A stretch of 64,000 bases of DNA from assembly GCA_025936675.1 (NCBI GenBank), contig JAICSX010000009.1, positions 1-64,000 of the forward strand. Direction: 5' to 3'. Every line of letters starts with the position of its first letter. The stretch's first letter is position 1. This DNA comes from Sphingomonas sp. GTDB taxonomy: Bacteria > Pseudomonadota > Alphaproteobacteria > Sphingomonadales > Sphingomonadaceae. The translations under genes were made by a program, and so were the position numbers. Under the pieces are notes generated by a model. The model was not told where the DNA came from. It did not search any database and saw only the letters and a program-made list of their open reading frames with translations. Positions 16,140-25,772 of this stretch are shown here, piece by piece.

Positions 16140-17432
16140 ATGCCTGCAGTGAAGCGTAGCGGTCTGACGCGCGTGATCCTGTCGAGCCTGATCGGCACGA
16201 CCATCGAGTGGTACGATTTCTTCCTCTACGGCTCCGCGGCCGCGCTGGTCTTCAACAAGCTCTTCTTCCCCAAGTTCGACCCGCTGGTCGGCACCTTGCT
16301 TGCGTTTGCGACCTACGCGGTCGGCTTCGTCGCGCGGCCGCTCGGGGGGATCGTGTTCGGCCATTTCGGCGACCGCATCGGCAGGAAGCGGCTGCTGATG
16401 TGGAGCCTCATCAGCATGGGTCTGGCCACTGTCCTGATCGGCCTTCTGCCGAGCTATGACAGCATCGGCATATGGGCGCCGATCGGCCTGATCGTGCTTC
16501 GCGTGCTGCAGGGCTTTGCCGTCGGCGGGCAGTGGGGCGGCGCCGTGCTGATGGTCGCCGAGCATGGCGATTCGAAGCGGCGCGGATACTGGGCGAGCTG
16601 GCCGCAGGCGGGCGTTCCGATGGGCAGCCTGCTCTCGGCGGGAATCCTCGCTCTCATGGCCGGTCTGCAGAGCGAAGCGGATTTCCTCGCGTGGGGCTGG
16701 CGCGTGCCCTTCCTGCTTTCGGCCGTGCTGGTCGTGACCGGCTGGTACATCCGCAACCGCGTCGCCGAGAGCCCGATGTTCGAAGCCGAGATCGAGGCCG
16801 CCGAGGCGCCGCCGAGCGCGCCAATCGCCGAGGTGTTCCGCGACTATCCACGCGGCGTGCTGATCGGCGCGGGCCTGAGAGTGGGCGAGAACATCGTCTA
16901 TTACGTGCTGACCGTCTTCTCGCTGACCTTCCTGGTCGACGTCGCGGCGCAGACGCGCAGCCTCGCGCTCGACGCATTGCTGATCGGCGCCGCGGTGCAG
17001 TTCGTATCGATCCCGCTGCTCGCTGCGCTATCGGACCGGATCGGCCGACGGCCGGTCTACGCGTTCGGCGGCTTCGCCTCGGCGATCTTCGTCTTCCTGT
17101 TCTTCCCGATGCTGGCGAGCGGAAGCGACGCGCTGATCATCCTCGCGATCGTCATCGGCCTCGTGCTCCACGCGTCGATGTACGCGCCACAGGCGGCGTT
17201 CATCACCGAGCTGTTCCCGACCCGCATCCGCTATTCGGGCGTGTCGATCGCCTATCAGCTGACCGCGATCTTCGCCGGCAGCCTCGCGCCGATCATCGCT
17301 CTGTGGCTGTACAAGGACTGGCACTCCTCGGTCCCGGTGTCGATCTACGTCGCCATTGCCTGCGCGATCAGCGGCGTCAGCGCGCTGCTGGCACGCGAGA
17401 CGAAGGGCGTGGAGCTGTCGGAGATTCGGTAG
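16140..17432 (+). CDS. MFS transporter, metabolite:H+ symporter (MHS) type
   Basis: Inner-membrane symporter of 430 residues with about 12 helices. The N-terminus SLIGTTIEWYDFFLYGSAAALVF and the loop 2-3 motif GHFGDRIGRKRLL (about 75-87) are diagnostic of the MHS subfamily (ShiA, ProP, KgtP, CitA). The loop 8-9 copy reads ALSDRIGRRPVY. Substrates are usually carboxylates, betaine or shikimate; none can be assigned. ATG 16140 follows GGAGGG at good spacing; an upstream TTG in frame at 16074 falls inside the FNR-type palindrome and is unlikely. Divergent from the acylase gene. Confidence 0.9.
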   Translation: MPAVKRSGLTRVILSSLIGTTIEWYDFFLYGSAAALVFNKLFFPKFDPLVGTLLAFATYAVGFVARPLGGIVFGHFGDRIGRKRLLMWSLISMGLATVLIGLLPSYDSIGIWAPIGLIVLRVLQGFAVGGQWGGAVLMVAEHGDSKRRGYWASWPQAGVPMGSLLSAGILALMAGLQSEADFLAWGWRVPFLLSAVLVVTGWYIRNRVAESPMFEAEIEAAEAPPSAPIAEVFRDYPRGVLIGAGLRVGENIVYYVLTVFSLTFLVDVAAQTRSLALDALLIGAAVQFVSIPLLAALSDRIGRRPVYAFGGFASAIFVFLFFPMLASGSDALIILAIVIGLVLHASMYAPQAAFITELFPTRIRYSGVSIAYQLTAIFAGSLAPIIALWLYKDWHSSVPVSIYVAIACAISGVSALLARETKGVELSEIR

Positions 17433-17444
17433 GTCGGAACGATT

Positions 17445-17801
17445 GTGCCAGTCACCATAGACTTCGTGGCATTCGACGACGAGCGATATGCCTGTCTGCT
17501 CGTGCTAGTCGAACAAGGACCGTGGACTGGATCAGTCGACGAACATCTCAAATCGCTTCAGGACCGACTCTACGGCTGTCTAGAGGCGGCCTTAGACGGC
17601 GAAATAGCAAGGCGTTTTCCCAGTGCCGCAAACAAAAACATTATTGTACGCGTCGACTGCTACGGCGTCCCGCGACACGACGTGGATGCATTCATTGATC
17701 GGTTTTCGACCGGCATTCGTGGGATGCCCGAGTATTCGCCGAGCTCATCCGAGTGGGTTCGCTCTTTCGATTTTGAAGTGAATCACGATCAGATCCATTA
17801 G
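17445..17801 (+). CDS. DUF6572-like small protein
   Basis: Protein of 118 residues resembling the DUF6572 family as I remember it: TIDFVAFDDERYACLLVLVE strands, a helix reading DEHLKSLQDRLYGCLEAALDGEIA, then RFPSAANKNIIVRVDCYG and a final helix. Function unknown. Starts with GTG and has no good ribosome site. Base composition looks lower in GC than its neighbours (for example the run around 17630-17645), which may mean recent acquisition. The stop codon overlaps the convergent ligD stop by 4 bp. Confidence 0.6.
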   Translation: MPVTIDFVAFDDERYACLLVLVEQGPWTGSVDEHLKSLQDRLYGCLEAALDGEIARRFPSAANKNIIVRVDCYGVPRHDVDAFIDRFSTGIRGMPEYSPSSSEWVRSFDFEVNHDQIH

Positions 17802-20323
17802 GCGTTCGGAAGTGCCTGTTTCGCTTCGCCCCAGCCCTTGAGGAGCTTCGACCCCGCGCGCTCGATCAGCTCGTCGGCGTCGCGGATGGTGAAGTGGTTG
17901 CCGCCTTCGTACTTGTCGAGCTCGTCCCAGGCGATGGGGGCGGCGACGGGCGCGCCTTCGCGGGCGCGGGCGGAGTAGGGCATCACCGCGGTCGAGCCGC
18001 GCTGGTTGCGCAGCCAGTCGAGGAAGATGCGGCCCTTGCGCTGTACCTTGCGGATATTCGCTGTGAACATGTCGGGCTCGGCCTCCGCGATCGCTCGGCT
18101 GAAGCGTTCGGCGAAGTCGGAAACCGCCAGCCAGTCCGCCGACTGGTCCAGCGGCGCGACGACGTGCAGGCCCTTGCCCCCCGAGAGTAGCGGGAAGGTC
18201 TCGAGCCCCAGATCCTTGAGCAGCCCGCGCAGCTTCACCGCCGCTTCCTTCACCTTGTCGAAGTCGAGGCCGACGTCGGGATCGAGATCGAATACGAGGC
18301 GGTCGGGATATTCGATCTTGTCGCTCCGGCTGCCCCAGCCGTGGAACTCGATCGTGCCCATCTGGACGCAGGCGAGCAGGCCCTTGATGTCGTCGAAATA
18401 GAGATAGTCCTGGACGATCCCCTTTTTCTCCTTGACCGGGACATGCTTGACGTCGGGGCCGAACGAGCCGGTGTCGTGCTTCTGGAAGAAGCATTTCTTT
18501 GAGCGGCCCTGCGGGCAGCGGATGAGGGTCATCGGGCGGTGCGCCGCGTCGACCATGATCAGCTTTTCGACCGCGGCGTAGTAATCGGCGAGGTCGCCCT
18601 TGGTCAGGCCTTCGTCGGGGAAGATCGCGCGTTCAGGGCTGCTGATCCGGATCCCGAAGCTTTCTGGGGTTCGCTTCGGCGCGTTCTTCTTAGGGTGCGG
18701 CGTTGACGCGGCAGCCGAGCTTCCCTTCTCCGACCTGGTCAGGTGCTTGGGCGTTTCGACCACCACCTCCGACGCCGGCTTGTCCTCGCGGAGCGCGATG
18801 AAGCTCGGGTGGCGCAATATGCCTTCGTTGGTGAACTCGGTGAAGGCGATCTCGGCGACGAGCTGCGGCTTTATGAAGTGGGCGCCCTTGCGGTCGGCGC
18901 GCGGCACCTCGACCGGCGCCTTATCGATGGCGAGCGGCTCCATCTTGTCGATTAGCTCATGGATCAGCTTGGCGTTGAAGCCAGTGCCGACCTTGCCGAC
19001 GTAAGTGAGCTTGCCGTGTTCGCGGGCGGCGAGGAGCAGCGAGCGGAAGCCGAGGCGCTTGTCGCTTTCCGACCAGCCGACGATGACGAACTCCTGGCGC
19101 TCGATGCACTTGATCTTGAGCCAGTTGCGGGTCCGCGTGCCCTTGTAGGGGCAGCTCGCCTTCTTCGCGACGATGCCCTCGCCCTTTTGCCTGCACACCT
19201 CCTTCAACAAGGCCTCGCCTTTGCCGATCACATGGTCGCCGTAGATGATCGGCGGATTGACGCCGGCGAGGAGCGAGGCGAGCCGGTCCTTGCGGACGAT
19301 GTTCGGGAGCCGCTTGATATCCTCGCCGCGGTCGACCAGCAGGTCGAAGGCGTAGAAGACGAGGTTGGCGCCTTTCTGGTCCTTCAGCGTGGACTGGAGC
19401 AGCTGGAAGCTGGGCTTGCCGTCCTTGTCGAGCGCCACCGCTTCGCCGTCGATCAGGCAGCCGGCGGGCAGGTTCGCAGCGGCCTTCACCAGCGCCTTGA
19501 ACTTGTCGCTCCAGTCCTTGCCGTGGCGTGTGAATGCGGTCGCGACGCCGTCCCCAACCGATAGCAGCAGGCGGTAGCCGTCGTACTTGTACTCGTAGAG
19601 CCAGTCGCTTCCGGTCGGCACGTCGTCGACCAGAGTCGCGAGCTGGGGCGGCTGGAAAGCGGGCGGCGCCTTCCCGGCCTTCTTCTTCGCTCGCCCGCCC
19701 TTTTGCCCGCCGCGGTTGGATCGCCAGACGTCCTCGCCCGCGGCGATCTCGGCCATGGTTCGCCCGGTGGTGACGCTGGTCGTTCCCTCATCGACCAGCT
19801 CGTTGCCGTTCTCGGCATCGGCATATTCGTCGTTGACCTTCTTGAGCATCCACGGCTCGCCGCGCTCGCCCGGGCGTGGGCTCAGGCGGAACAGCACCCA
19901 TTCGCCCTTCATCCGCTCGCCTTCGAGCGTGAAGTGCAGATGACCTTCCTCTATGGTCTTCGACGGGTCCTTGCCCGGCTGCGGGATCCAAATGCCCTTG
20001 TCCCACAGCATCACGGTTCCGCCCCCATATTCGCCTTCGGGGATCGTGCCTTCGAATGTGCCGTAATCGAGCGGATGGTCCTCGGTCCGCATCGCAAGGC
20101 GCTTTTCGCCGGGATCGATGCTCGGGCCCTTTGGGACGGCCCAGCTTTTCAGCACCCCGTCGAGCTCCAGCCGGAAGTCCCAGTGAAGCCGCGAGGCTTC
20201 GTGCTTCTGGACGACGAAGCTGTCGCCGCTGCCTTTGAGCTTGCGGCCCTTGGGTTCCTTCGTCTTCGTGAAGTCGCGCTTGCGGTTATAGGTGGCGATG
20301 TCGAGTGCGGCGGACTTCGCCAT
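17798..20323 (-). CDS. ligD: multifunctional ATP-dependent DNA ligase LigD (NHEJ)
   Basis: Protein of 841 residues with all three LigD modules in the order phosphoesterase-ligase-polymerase. The 3'-phosphoesterase (about 35-160) has HEASRLHWDFRLE with H41, H47 and D49. The ligase has the nucleotidyl-lysine motif YEYKYDGYR (K246), then DGEAVALD and EGIVAKK. The primase-like polymerase (about 555-835) has FDLDPD near 678-683 and SGGKGLHV. Together with Ku it seals double-strand breaks by end joining. It starts 3 bp after ku on the same strand. Downstream it overlaps the convergent DUF6572-like gene. Confidence 0.96.
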   Translation of the reverse strand: MAKSAALDIATYNRKRDFTKTKEPKGRKLKGSGDSFVVQKHEASRLHWDFRLELDGVLKSWAVPKGPSIDPGEKRLAMRTEDHPLDYGTFEGTIPEGEYGGGTVMLWDKGIWIPQPGKDPSKTIEEGHLHFTLEGERMKGEWVLFRLSPRPGERGEPWMLKKVNDEYADAENGNELVDEGTTSVTTGRTMAEIAAGEDVWRSNRGGQKGGRAKKKAGKAPPAFQPPQLATLVDDVPTGSDWLYEYKYDGYRLLLSVGDGVATAFTRHGKDWSDKFKALVKAAANLPAGCLIDGEAVALDKDGKPSFQLLQSTLKDQKGANLVFYAFDLLVDRGEDIKRLPNIVRKDRLASLLAGVNPPIIYGDHVIGKGEALLKEVCRQKGEGIVAKKASCPYKGTRTRNWLKIKCIERQEFVIVGWSESDKRLGFRSLLLAAREHGKLTYVGKVGTGFNAKLIHELIDKMEPLAIDKAPVEVPRADRKGAHFIKPQLVAEIAFTEFTNEGILRHPSFIALREDKPASEVVVETPKHLTRSEKGSSAAASTPHPKKNAPKRTPESFGIRISSPERAIFPDEGLTKGDLADYYAAVEKLIMVDAAHRPMTLIRCPQGRSKKCFFQKHDTGSFGPDVKHVPVKEKKGIVQDYLYFDDIKGLLACVQMGTIEFHGWGSRSDKIEYPDRLVFDLDPDVGLDFDKVKEAAVKLRGLLKDLGLETFPLLSGGKGLHVVAPLDQSADWLAVSDFAERFSRAIAEAEPDMFTANIRKVQRKGRIFLDWLRNQRGSTAVMPYSARAREGAPVAAPIAWDELDKYEGGNHFTIRDADELIERAGSKLLKGWGEAKQALPNA

Positions 20324-20326
20324 GAC

Positions 20327-21247
20327 TTATCGCCTTCGCCCGCCGGCCGCTTTCTTAGCCGGAGCCTTTTTGGGCGCATGGCGGGGCGCCGCTTTCTTCG
20401 CAGTCGCCTTCTTCGTCGCGCCGCGCTTGTTCTCGTTCGCCGCCTTGCCGCCGCTGTCGTCGCCGAGGCTGCGCTTGAGGGCCGCCATGAGGTCGACGAC
20501 GTTGGAGCCCTTGGGCGGCGGAGCACCCGCGTCCGGGTCCTCGATGATCTTCTCGCCCTTCGCCTTCTGCTTCTCCTCGATCAGGCGATGGAGCGCGTCG
20601 ACATAGCGGTTGTGGAACTCCTTGGGGTCGAACTTCCCGGCCTTTCGCTCGATCAGCATCGAGGCCATGTCGAGCAGGTCGGCGTCGGGCTTGGTTTCGC
20701 CGATCTCGCGGAAATAGGACTGTGCCTTGTGGACCTCGTCGGCGTAACGCAGCGTCTCGAGCAGCAGCCCTTTGCCGCAGGGCTTCAGCGCGACGACATA
20801 TTCCTGCCCGCGCATCGCGAGCTGCCCAACGCCATATTTCTTCGACGCCTTGAGCGCGTCGCGCATGACGACATAGGCTTCTTCGGCGAGGTCGTCGGCC
20901 GGCACAACGAAATAGGGCTTGTCGTAGTACATGGCGTCGATGTCGCCCATGTCGACGAACTCGACCAGATCGAGAGTCTTGCGGCTCTCCAGCTTGACGC
21001 TCTCGATCTCTTCGGGGTCCAGCAGGACGTAATGCCCCTTCGACACCTCATAGCCCTTGACGATCTCGTCTCGGTCGACCGGACCGATGCCCGGCACCAC
21101 CTTCTCATATTTGATGCGCTTGCCGGTCGGCTCGTGGACCTGGTGGAACTGGATTTGGGCGCCGCTCTTGGTCGCCGGGTATAGTTCCACCGGGATCGAC
21201 ACCAGCGCCAGCCGGATTTGCCCTCGCCAGATCGCACGCGCAGCCAT
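20327..21247 (-). CDS. ku: Ku, DNA-end-binding protein (NHEJ)
   Basis: Homodimeric DNA end-binding protein of about 306 residues that recruits LigD. The Ku core begins RAIWRGQIRLALVSIPVELYPAT and includes HQVHEPTGKRIKYEKVVPG and PDADLLDMASMLIERKAG. The C-terminal ~45 residues form a Lys/Ala/Arg-rich tail (KKATAKKAAPRHAPKK), typical of bacterial Ku and thought to bind DNA. I prefer the ATG at 21247, which has AAAGGAG at good spacing, over a start ten codons upstream. It begins 30 bp after trpA on the same strand; that gap is almost wholly an inverted repeat covering part of the ribosome site. Confidence 0.95.
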   Translation of the reverse strand: MAARAIWRGQIRLALVSIPVELYPATKSGAQIQFHQVHEPTGKRIKYEKVVPGIGPVDRDEIVKGYEVSKGHYVLLDPEEIESVKLESRKTLDLVEFVDMGDIDAMYYDKPYFVVPADDLAEEAYVVMRDALKASKKYGVGQLAMRGQEYVVALKPCGKGLLLETLRYADEVHKAQSYFREIGETKPDADLLDMASMLIERKAGKFDPKEFHNRYVDALHRLIEEKQKAKGEKIIEDPDAGAPPPKGSNVVDLMAALKRSLGDDSGGKAANENKRGATKKATAKKAAPRHAPKKAPAKKAAGGRRR

Positions 21248-21249
21248 CA

Positions 21250-21274
21250 AATCGTCTCCTTTAACGAGACGATT
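21250..21274 (-). promoter_or_regulatory. hairpin covering part of the ku ribosome-binding site
   Basis: In the transcript AATCGTCTC (21274-21266) and GAGACGATT (21258-21250) are perfectly complementary over 9 bases around a 7-base loop. The ku Shine-Dalgarno AAAGGAG spans the loop and the first bases of the 3' arm, and the ATG begins two bases after the stem. There is no U tract, so it looks like translational control rather than a terminator. Confidence 0.55.
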
Positions 21275-21277
21275 CAA

Positions 21278-22060
21278 TCATTGCGTCGCCGACTCGTTCC
21301 GTGTCGAGGTTTTAAGGCTGTTCACAAGCGCGGCGACATCGCCGCCACGAGCGGCGCGATCGACGATGGCCGAGCCGCAGATCACGCCTCTTGCACCCGC
21401 CGCGAGCGCAGCGCGGACGTGCTCGGGCTTGGAGATGCCGAAGCCGAAGATCGGCGGCGGAGCGCCTGCAGCCTTGAGCCGATCGACGAGTCCGGAATCG
21501 AACTCGCCGCCGGCATGCGTGCCGGTGATGCCCGCGCGGCTGACGCAGTAAGTGTAAGCGCTGGAAAGCCTGGCGATGCGCTGCAGCGCGTCGTCAGGCG
21601 TGTTGGCAGCAGCGATCAGCACCGGCTCGATTCCCGCCTGGAGCATTTCGCGCACGTATGGCTCGGCCTCGAGCGACGGAACGTCGGCGATGAGCAGGCT
21701 GTCGGCGCCGGCTTGGGCGGCGTCGCGCACGAATCCGGCGCGCGCCATCACGACATTGGCATAGGTCAGGATTCCCACCGGAACCTCCGGATGCCGGGAG
21801 CGAAAGCGGGCGATCAGGTCCAGGCAGTCCGAGACCCGGACGCCCGCTCCCAAAGCGCGCTTTGCAGCGGCCTGGATCACCGGTCCGTCCGCGACCGGAT
21901 CTGAAAAGGGAATGCCGACCTCGATCATGTCGGCGCCACCGGAAACGAGATCGTCGAGCAACCGCGCGCTGGTGTCGAGATCCGGATCGCCGAGCATGAG
22001 AAACGCGCCGAACGCGCCGTCACCGTTCAAATGATCGAACATGGCAGCGTAGCGGCTCAT
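21278..22060 (-). CDS. trpA: tryptophan synthase alpha chain
   Basis: TIM-barrel subunit of 260 residues that cleaves indole-3-glycerol phosphate to indole and glyceraldehyde 3-phosphate. The catalytic Glu is in [19 protein letters not shown] (E47) with the partner Asp at D58, matching the usual E49/D60 pair. [14 protein letters not shown] and [13 protein letters not shown] follow, and the phosphate-binding [29 protein letters not shown] lies near the end. The start overlaps the trpB stop by four bases. Last of the trp genes; ku follows after 30 bp. Confidence 0.97.
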   Translation of the reverse strand: MSRYAAMFDHLNGDGAFGAFLMLGDPDLDTSARLLDDLVSGGADMIEVGIPFSDPVADGPVIQAAAKRALGAGVRVSDCLDLIARFRSRHPEVPVGILTYANVVMARAGFVRDAAQAGADSLLIADVPSLEAEPYVREMLQAGIEPVLIAAANTPDDALQRIARLSSAYTYCVSRAGITGTHAGGEFDSGLVDRLKAAGAPPPIFGFGISKPEHVRAALAAGARGVICGSAIVDRAARGGDVAALVNSLKTSTRNESATQ

Positions 22061-23253
22061 GCGAGCAGCGCCTGCGCTTGATCTTCGCGCTGAGCAGCTG
22101 CTCCCAGCAGCTGCTGCGCCTGCGATACATCCTTATCGCCACGGCCCGAAAGACCGACGAGGAGCGTGCTCTCAGGCTCCTGTTCGGCCAGCTTCAGCGC
22201 ATGCGCGAGGGCATGGGCGGACTCGAAGGCGCAGAGGATGCCTTCTTTCTCCGCTAGCGCCTTGAATGCATCGAGCGCCTCCGCGTCGGTCGCGCCGACA
22301 TATTGCGCGCGGCCGCTATCCTTGAGGTGCGCATGCTCCGGCCCAACGGCCGGATAATCGAGACCGGCGGAGACGGACCAGGTGTCGGCCACCTGCCCGT
22401 CCGGATCCTGCAGGACATACGTCTCCGCGCCGTGGAGCACGCCGGCCGTCCCGCGAAGCAGGGTCGCGCCATGCTCGTCGCCATTGAGGCCCTTGCCTGC
22501 GGCCTCGACGCCGATCAGCCGCACGTGATCATCGCCGATGAAGTCCGCGAACAGGCCGATCGCATTGGATCCGCCGCCGACGCAGGCGACGACCGCGTCA
22601 GGCAAGCGTCCGAGCTGCTCGATCATTTGTGCGCGCGCTTCCTTCCCGATGACGCGCTGGAACTCGCGGACCATCGTTGGAAACGGATGCGGTCCGGCTG
22701 CGGTCCCAAGCAAATAGTGCGTCGTCTCAAAGCTCGCCGACCAGTCGCGCAGAGCCTCGTTGATCGCGTCCTTTAACGTTCGCCCGCCGCTCTCAACCGG
22801 CACCACTTCGGCGCCCATCAACTGCATCCGGAAGACGTTGAGCTTCTGCCGCTCGACGTCCTCGGCGCCCATGTAGATCACGGTCTCGAAACCAAGCAGC
22901 GCGCCGACGATGGCGGTTGCGACGCCGTGCTGCCCCGCACCGGTTTCGGCGATCAGCCGCGTCTTCCCCATTCGCTTGGCGAGCAGCCCCTGCCCCAGCA
23001 CCTGGTTGGTCTTGTGGGCGCCGCCGTGGAGCAGGTCCTCGCGCTTCAAATAAATGTTCGCGGCGAGGTTGCGGCAACGAGTCAGCGGCGTTGGCCGCCC
23101 GGCATAGTTCGCCAGCAGGCCATTGAGCTCGGTTGTAAATGCCGGGTCTACCTGCGCGTCGAGGAACGCGGCCTCGAGCTGCTCGAGCGCGGGCACGAGG
23201 ATCTCGGGAACGTAGCAGCCGCCGAAGCGGCCGAAGCGGCCGTTCAGGCGCAT
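22057..23253 (-). CDS. trpB: tryptophan synthase beta chain
   Basis: PLP enzyme of 398 residues that condenses indole with serine. The PLP-lysine motif [11 protein letters not shown] (K81) is intact, as are the phosphate-binding glycine loop [10 protein letters not shown] and the substrate region [13 protein letters not shown]. The tail [13 protein letters not shown] matches the family. Start overlaps the trpC-trpF stop by 10 bp and the stop overlaps trpA, giving a tightly coupled trpD-trpCF-trpB-trpA order. Confidence 0.97.
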   Translation of the reverse strand: MRLNGRFGRFGGCYVPEILVPALEQLEAAFLDAQVDPAFTTELNGLLANYAGRPTPLTRCRNLAANIYLKREDLLHGGAHKTNQVLGQGLLAKRMGKTRLIAETGAGQHGVATAIVGALLGFETVIYMGAEDVERQKLNVFRMQLMGAEVVPVESGGRTLKDAINEALRDWSASFETTHYLLGTAAGPHPFPTMVREFQRVIGKEARAQMIEQLGRLPDAVVACVGGGSNAIGLFADFIGDDHVRLIGVEAAGKGLNGDEHGATLLRGTAGVLHGAETYVLQDPDGQVADTWSVSAGLDYPAVGPEHAHLKDSGRAQYVGATDAEALDAFKALAEKEGILCAFESAHALAHALKLAEQEPESTLLVGLSGRGDKDVSQAQQLLGAAAQREDQAQALLA

Positions 23254-24632
23254 TCGCGAAGCCGCTGCCGCGAAGCCGGACGAAGCGCATCGAACAAAGC
23301 AGCGATCTTCTCCGGGGACTTGTGGCCCGGACGCGCGTCCACCGCCGAGCCGACGTCGATCATGTAGGCGCCGAGCGCCATTGCCGCACGGGCGTTATGC
23401 GGTCCGATGCCACCCGCGATTACTGCGCGGGGCAATTCTGGATGATCCTTGATCGCCAACCAGTCGAAGCTGAGTCCGCTTCCACCGTCGGCATTATCGA
23501 AGACGATGCGGCCACCGCGGCCTGTCAGCGGCTCGCGGCCGACGCTGAGCGCGGTCCAGATCTCGCAGCTTTCGGGAAGCTCGCGGCGCAGGCTCCGGAC
23601 ATAGTCGAAATCCTCATGACCGTGCAGCTGCACTGCGTGGAGGTTCAGCAGGGTCGCGACATCGACAAGCCTCCCGAGCGGCGCATCGCGGAATACTCCC
23701 ACGGGCAGCATGCCGAAGGCACAAACGGATCCGGCCAGCGGCGTGGCTTCGTCTGCCGTGACTTGGCGGGGGCTGCCAGGCACGAAGACGAAACCGGCGC
23801 AGGCCGCTGGCCGGGCAGCGCGGATGTCGGCGCTGCATCTCAATCCACATAATTTCACGCGCCCCACGGTGAGTTCGCGCGCGGCCTGGGCGGGTTCATC
23901 GGCGCTCATCAGCGACGAGCCGATGAGGAACCCGTCAACCGTGCCGGACAGCCGCTCGACGTCAGCGCGCGTCGCGATGCCGGACTCTGAGATCACGATG
24001 CGGTCCGGCGCGAGTGGTGCAAGCCGTTCAGTGGTCCGAAGGTCGACGCTGAGATCGCGAAGGTCGCGGTTGTTGATTCCGATCAGCGGCGCGCCCAGCG
24101 CAAGCGCCCGCAGCATCTCCGCCTCGTCATGGACCTCGACGAGCGAATCCATGCCGAACCGGCGCGCTTCGTCGATCATGACGCGTGCCTCTGCGTCATC
24201 GAGAAGCGAGAGCATCACCAGCACGGCATCGGCGCCGGCGATCCGCGCTTCGGCGACTTGGCGAAGGTCGATAAAGAAGTCCTTGGCGAGGATCGGCCCT
24301 TCGAAGTGGCGGCGAGCTGCCGCGACATCGTCGAGCGAACCGCCGAAGTAGGAACGGTCGCATAGAACGCTCAGCGCATCGGCGACGCCGGCATAGCCGC
24401 GTGCGATCGCTGCCGGGTCGGCGGTGCGGCGGATCATGCCGGCCGAGGGAGAGGCACGCTTGATCTCGAGGATGAACCGCGCGCCATTGTTCGCCATTGC
24501 CGCGGCAAGGCTCCGGCGCGTCGGCTTCGCAAGGCCGCGCAGCGCCTCCAACGAGACGCCGTCGAAGCGCTCCTTCAGCTCTTCCCGCTTTGCTGAAGCG
24601 ATCTTGCCGAGAACGCCCGGCGCGTCAGCCAC
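23244..24632 (-). CDS. trpCF: bifunctional indole-3-glycerol-phosphate synthase / phosphoribosylanthranilate isomerase (TrpC-TrpF fusion)
   Basis: One reading frame of 462 residues carries both activities. TrpC (about 1-255) shows [13 protein letters not shown] (K58), ILAKDFFID (K117), [10 protein letters not shown] (E166), IGINNRDL and VISESGI (E216). TrpF (about 257-462) starts [12 protein letters not shown] with the catalytic Cys C262. [21 protein letters not shown], the acid-Asp region [11 protein letters not shown] and [14 protein letters not shown] follow. I chose the GTG at 24632, which overlaps the trpD stop; the frame stays open further upstream but only as trpD shadow. E. coli has the same fusion order, whereas most alphaproteobacteria have separate trpC and trpF. 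Confidence 0.93.
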   Translation of the reverse strand: MADAPGVLGKIASAKREELKERFDGVSLEALRGLAKPTRRSLAAAMANNGARFILEIKRASPSAGMIRRTADPAAIARGYAGVADALSVLCDRSYFGGSLDDVAAARRHFEGPILAKDFFIDLRQVAEARIAGADAVLVMLSLLDDAEARVMIDEARRFGMDSLVEVHDEAEMLRALALGAPLIGINNRDLRDLSVDLRTTERLAPLAPDRIVISESGIATRADVERLSGTVDGFLIGSSLMSADEPAQAARELTVGRVKLCGLRCSADIRAARPAACAGFVFVPGSPRQVTADEATPLAGSVCAFGMLPVGVFRDAPLGRLVDVATLLNLHAVQLHGHEDFDYVRSLRRELPESCEIWTALSVGREPLTGRGGRIVFDNADGGSGLSFDWLAIKDHPELPRAVIAGGIGPHNARAAMALGAYMIDVGSAVDARPGHKSPEKIAALFDALRPASRQRLRECA

Positions 24633-25701
24633 GGCTTGTCTCGATGTATGTGTCGAGGACCTTCGCAGCCTGCCCGGAAAGAAGGACGTCGCGAGCCTGG
24701 TCTGCCGCTTCCTTGAGACTCGTGGTCTTGCCGGCAGTGTGCAGCAGGGCCGCAGCGTTGAGGATGGTGATGTCGCTTTCCGCCACCGCGCCGCGGCCCG
24801 ACAAGAGCGCTCGAAGCCGTGCCGCGTTCTCTGCGGGATCGCCGCCGGTAACGACATTGAGCGGCGCCCGCTCGATTCCGGCCTCTTCCGGGGTGATCGC
24901 CAATTCGCTGATGTCGCCGTCCGACAGGCGAACCGCCTGCGTCTCGCCGTGCAGCGCAACTTCGTCGAGCCCGGAGCCATGGACGACGAGGGCCTGGGCG
25001 ACTCCCATTGCATTCAATGTCTCGGCGATGCGTCGCAGCATCCGCGGGTCGGCAACACCGAGCAGCTGCACTGGCGGGCGCGCCGGATTGATGCAGGGAC
25101 CGAGCAGATTCATGATGGTTCGGACGGCGAGCTGGCGGCGGACCAGCGCCGCATGCTTCATTCCCGGATGATAGGCGGGCGCGAAGAGGAAGCAGAAGCC
25201 GGTCTCGTCGAGCAAGGCTCTCGCCCGCTCAGGCGACAACTCTATTGTTGCGCCAAGGGCCTCGAGGACGTCCGCCGATCCGCAGCGCGAGCTTACGCTG
25301 CGATTGCCATGCTTGGCGATCGGAAGCCCCGCAGCAGCAGCGACGAACGCTGTCGCCGTCGAGACATTGATCAGTCCCGACCCATCGCCTCCTGTCCCGC
25401 AACAGTCAGCGAACAAATAATCGGGCCGTTCGAACGGTTGCGCTGCGGCGGACAATGCCCGAGCCGCGCCGATCATCTCCTCGGCAGTCTCGCCCTTCAT
25501 TCGAAGCGCGATGAGCATGCCGGCAATCTCGGCTGGTTCGAGGCGACCGAGCACCAGGCGCTCGAACAGATGCTCGGATCCGGCTGCATCGAGGTCTTCG
25601 CCGGCGAGAAGCTTCGGAAGCGGATTGGGAACGGGAACGTCGACCGGCAAGTGCGTGTCGGCCGGAACAGCATTGTCCGCGAGTAGAGTTGCAATCGTCA
25701 T
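24625..25701 (-). CDS. trpD: anthranilate phosphoribosyltransferase
   Basis: Transfers phosphoribose from PRPP to anthranilate. 358 residues, slightly long at the N-terminus. The PRPP/anthranilate site motif CCGTGGDGSGLINVST (about 100-115) is intact, as are AKHGNRSVSSRCGSADVLEALG and FLFAPAYHPGMKHAA. LLGPCINPARPPVQLLGV and VVHGSGLDEVAL complete the signature. First structural gene after the trp leader; its ATG is 15 bases beyond the attenuator T-run. No trpE or trpG lies in this window, so anthranilate synthase must be encoded elsewhere. Confidence 0.96.
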   Translation of the reverse strand: MTIATLLADNAVPADTHLPVDVPVPNPLPKLLAGEDLDAAGSEHLFERLVLGRLEPAEIAGMLIALRMKGETAEEMIGAARALSAAAQPFERPDYLFADCCGTGGDGSGLINVSTATAFVAAAAGLPIAKHGNRSVSSRCGSADVLEALGATIELSPERARALLDETGFCFLFAPAYHPGMKHAALVRRQLAVRTIMNLLGPCINPARPPVQLLGVADPRMLRRIAETLNAMGVAQALVVHGSGLDEVALHGETQAVRLSDGDISELAITPEEAGIERAPLNVVTGGDPAENAARLRALLSGRGAVAESDITILNAAALLHTAGKTTSLKEAADQARDVLLSGQAAKVLDTYIETSRG

Positions 25702-25716
25702 GATCTCAGGTCCTGG

Positions 25717-25743
25717 AAATAAAAAAGCCCGCCGGTGGCGGGC
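25717..25743 (-). terminator. trp attenuator (intrinsic terminator)
   Basis: On the minus strand a perfect GCCCGCC-ACC-GGCGGGC hairpin (arms 25743-25737 and 25733-25727) is followed by TTTTTTATTT (25726-25717). It stands between a Trp-rich leader peptide and trpD, the textbook position for an attenuator. An upstream extra GCCC-rich segment could take part in alternative pairing. Confidence 0.85.
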
Positions 25744-25772
25744 GGGCGTTCGATGATCGGTTTGTTAGTCGA

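Noticed and set aside
16472..17698. Plus-strand 408-codon frame overlapping the MFS gene
   Set aside because: Arg-rich +2 shadow; the other frame gives a 12-helix MHS transporter.
19703..21184. 493-codon plus-strand frame across ligD and ku
   Set aside because: Antisense shadow; both minus-strand proteins have complete motifs.
24424..25686. 420-codon plus-strand frame opposite trpD/trpCF
   Set aside because: Antisense shadow of well-recognised enzymes.
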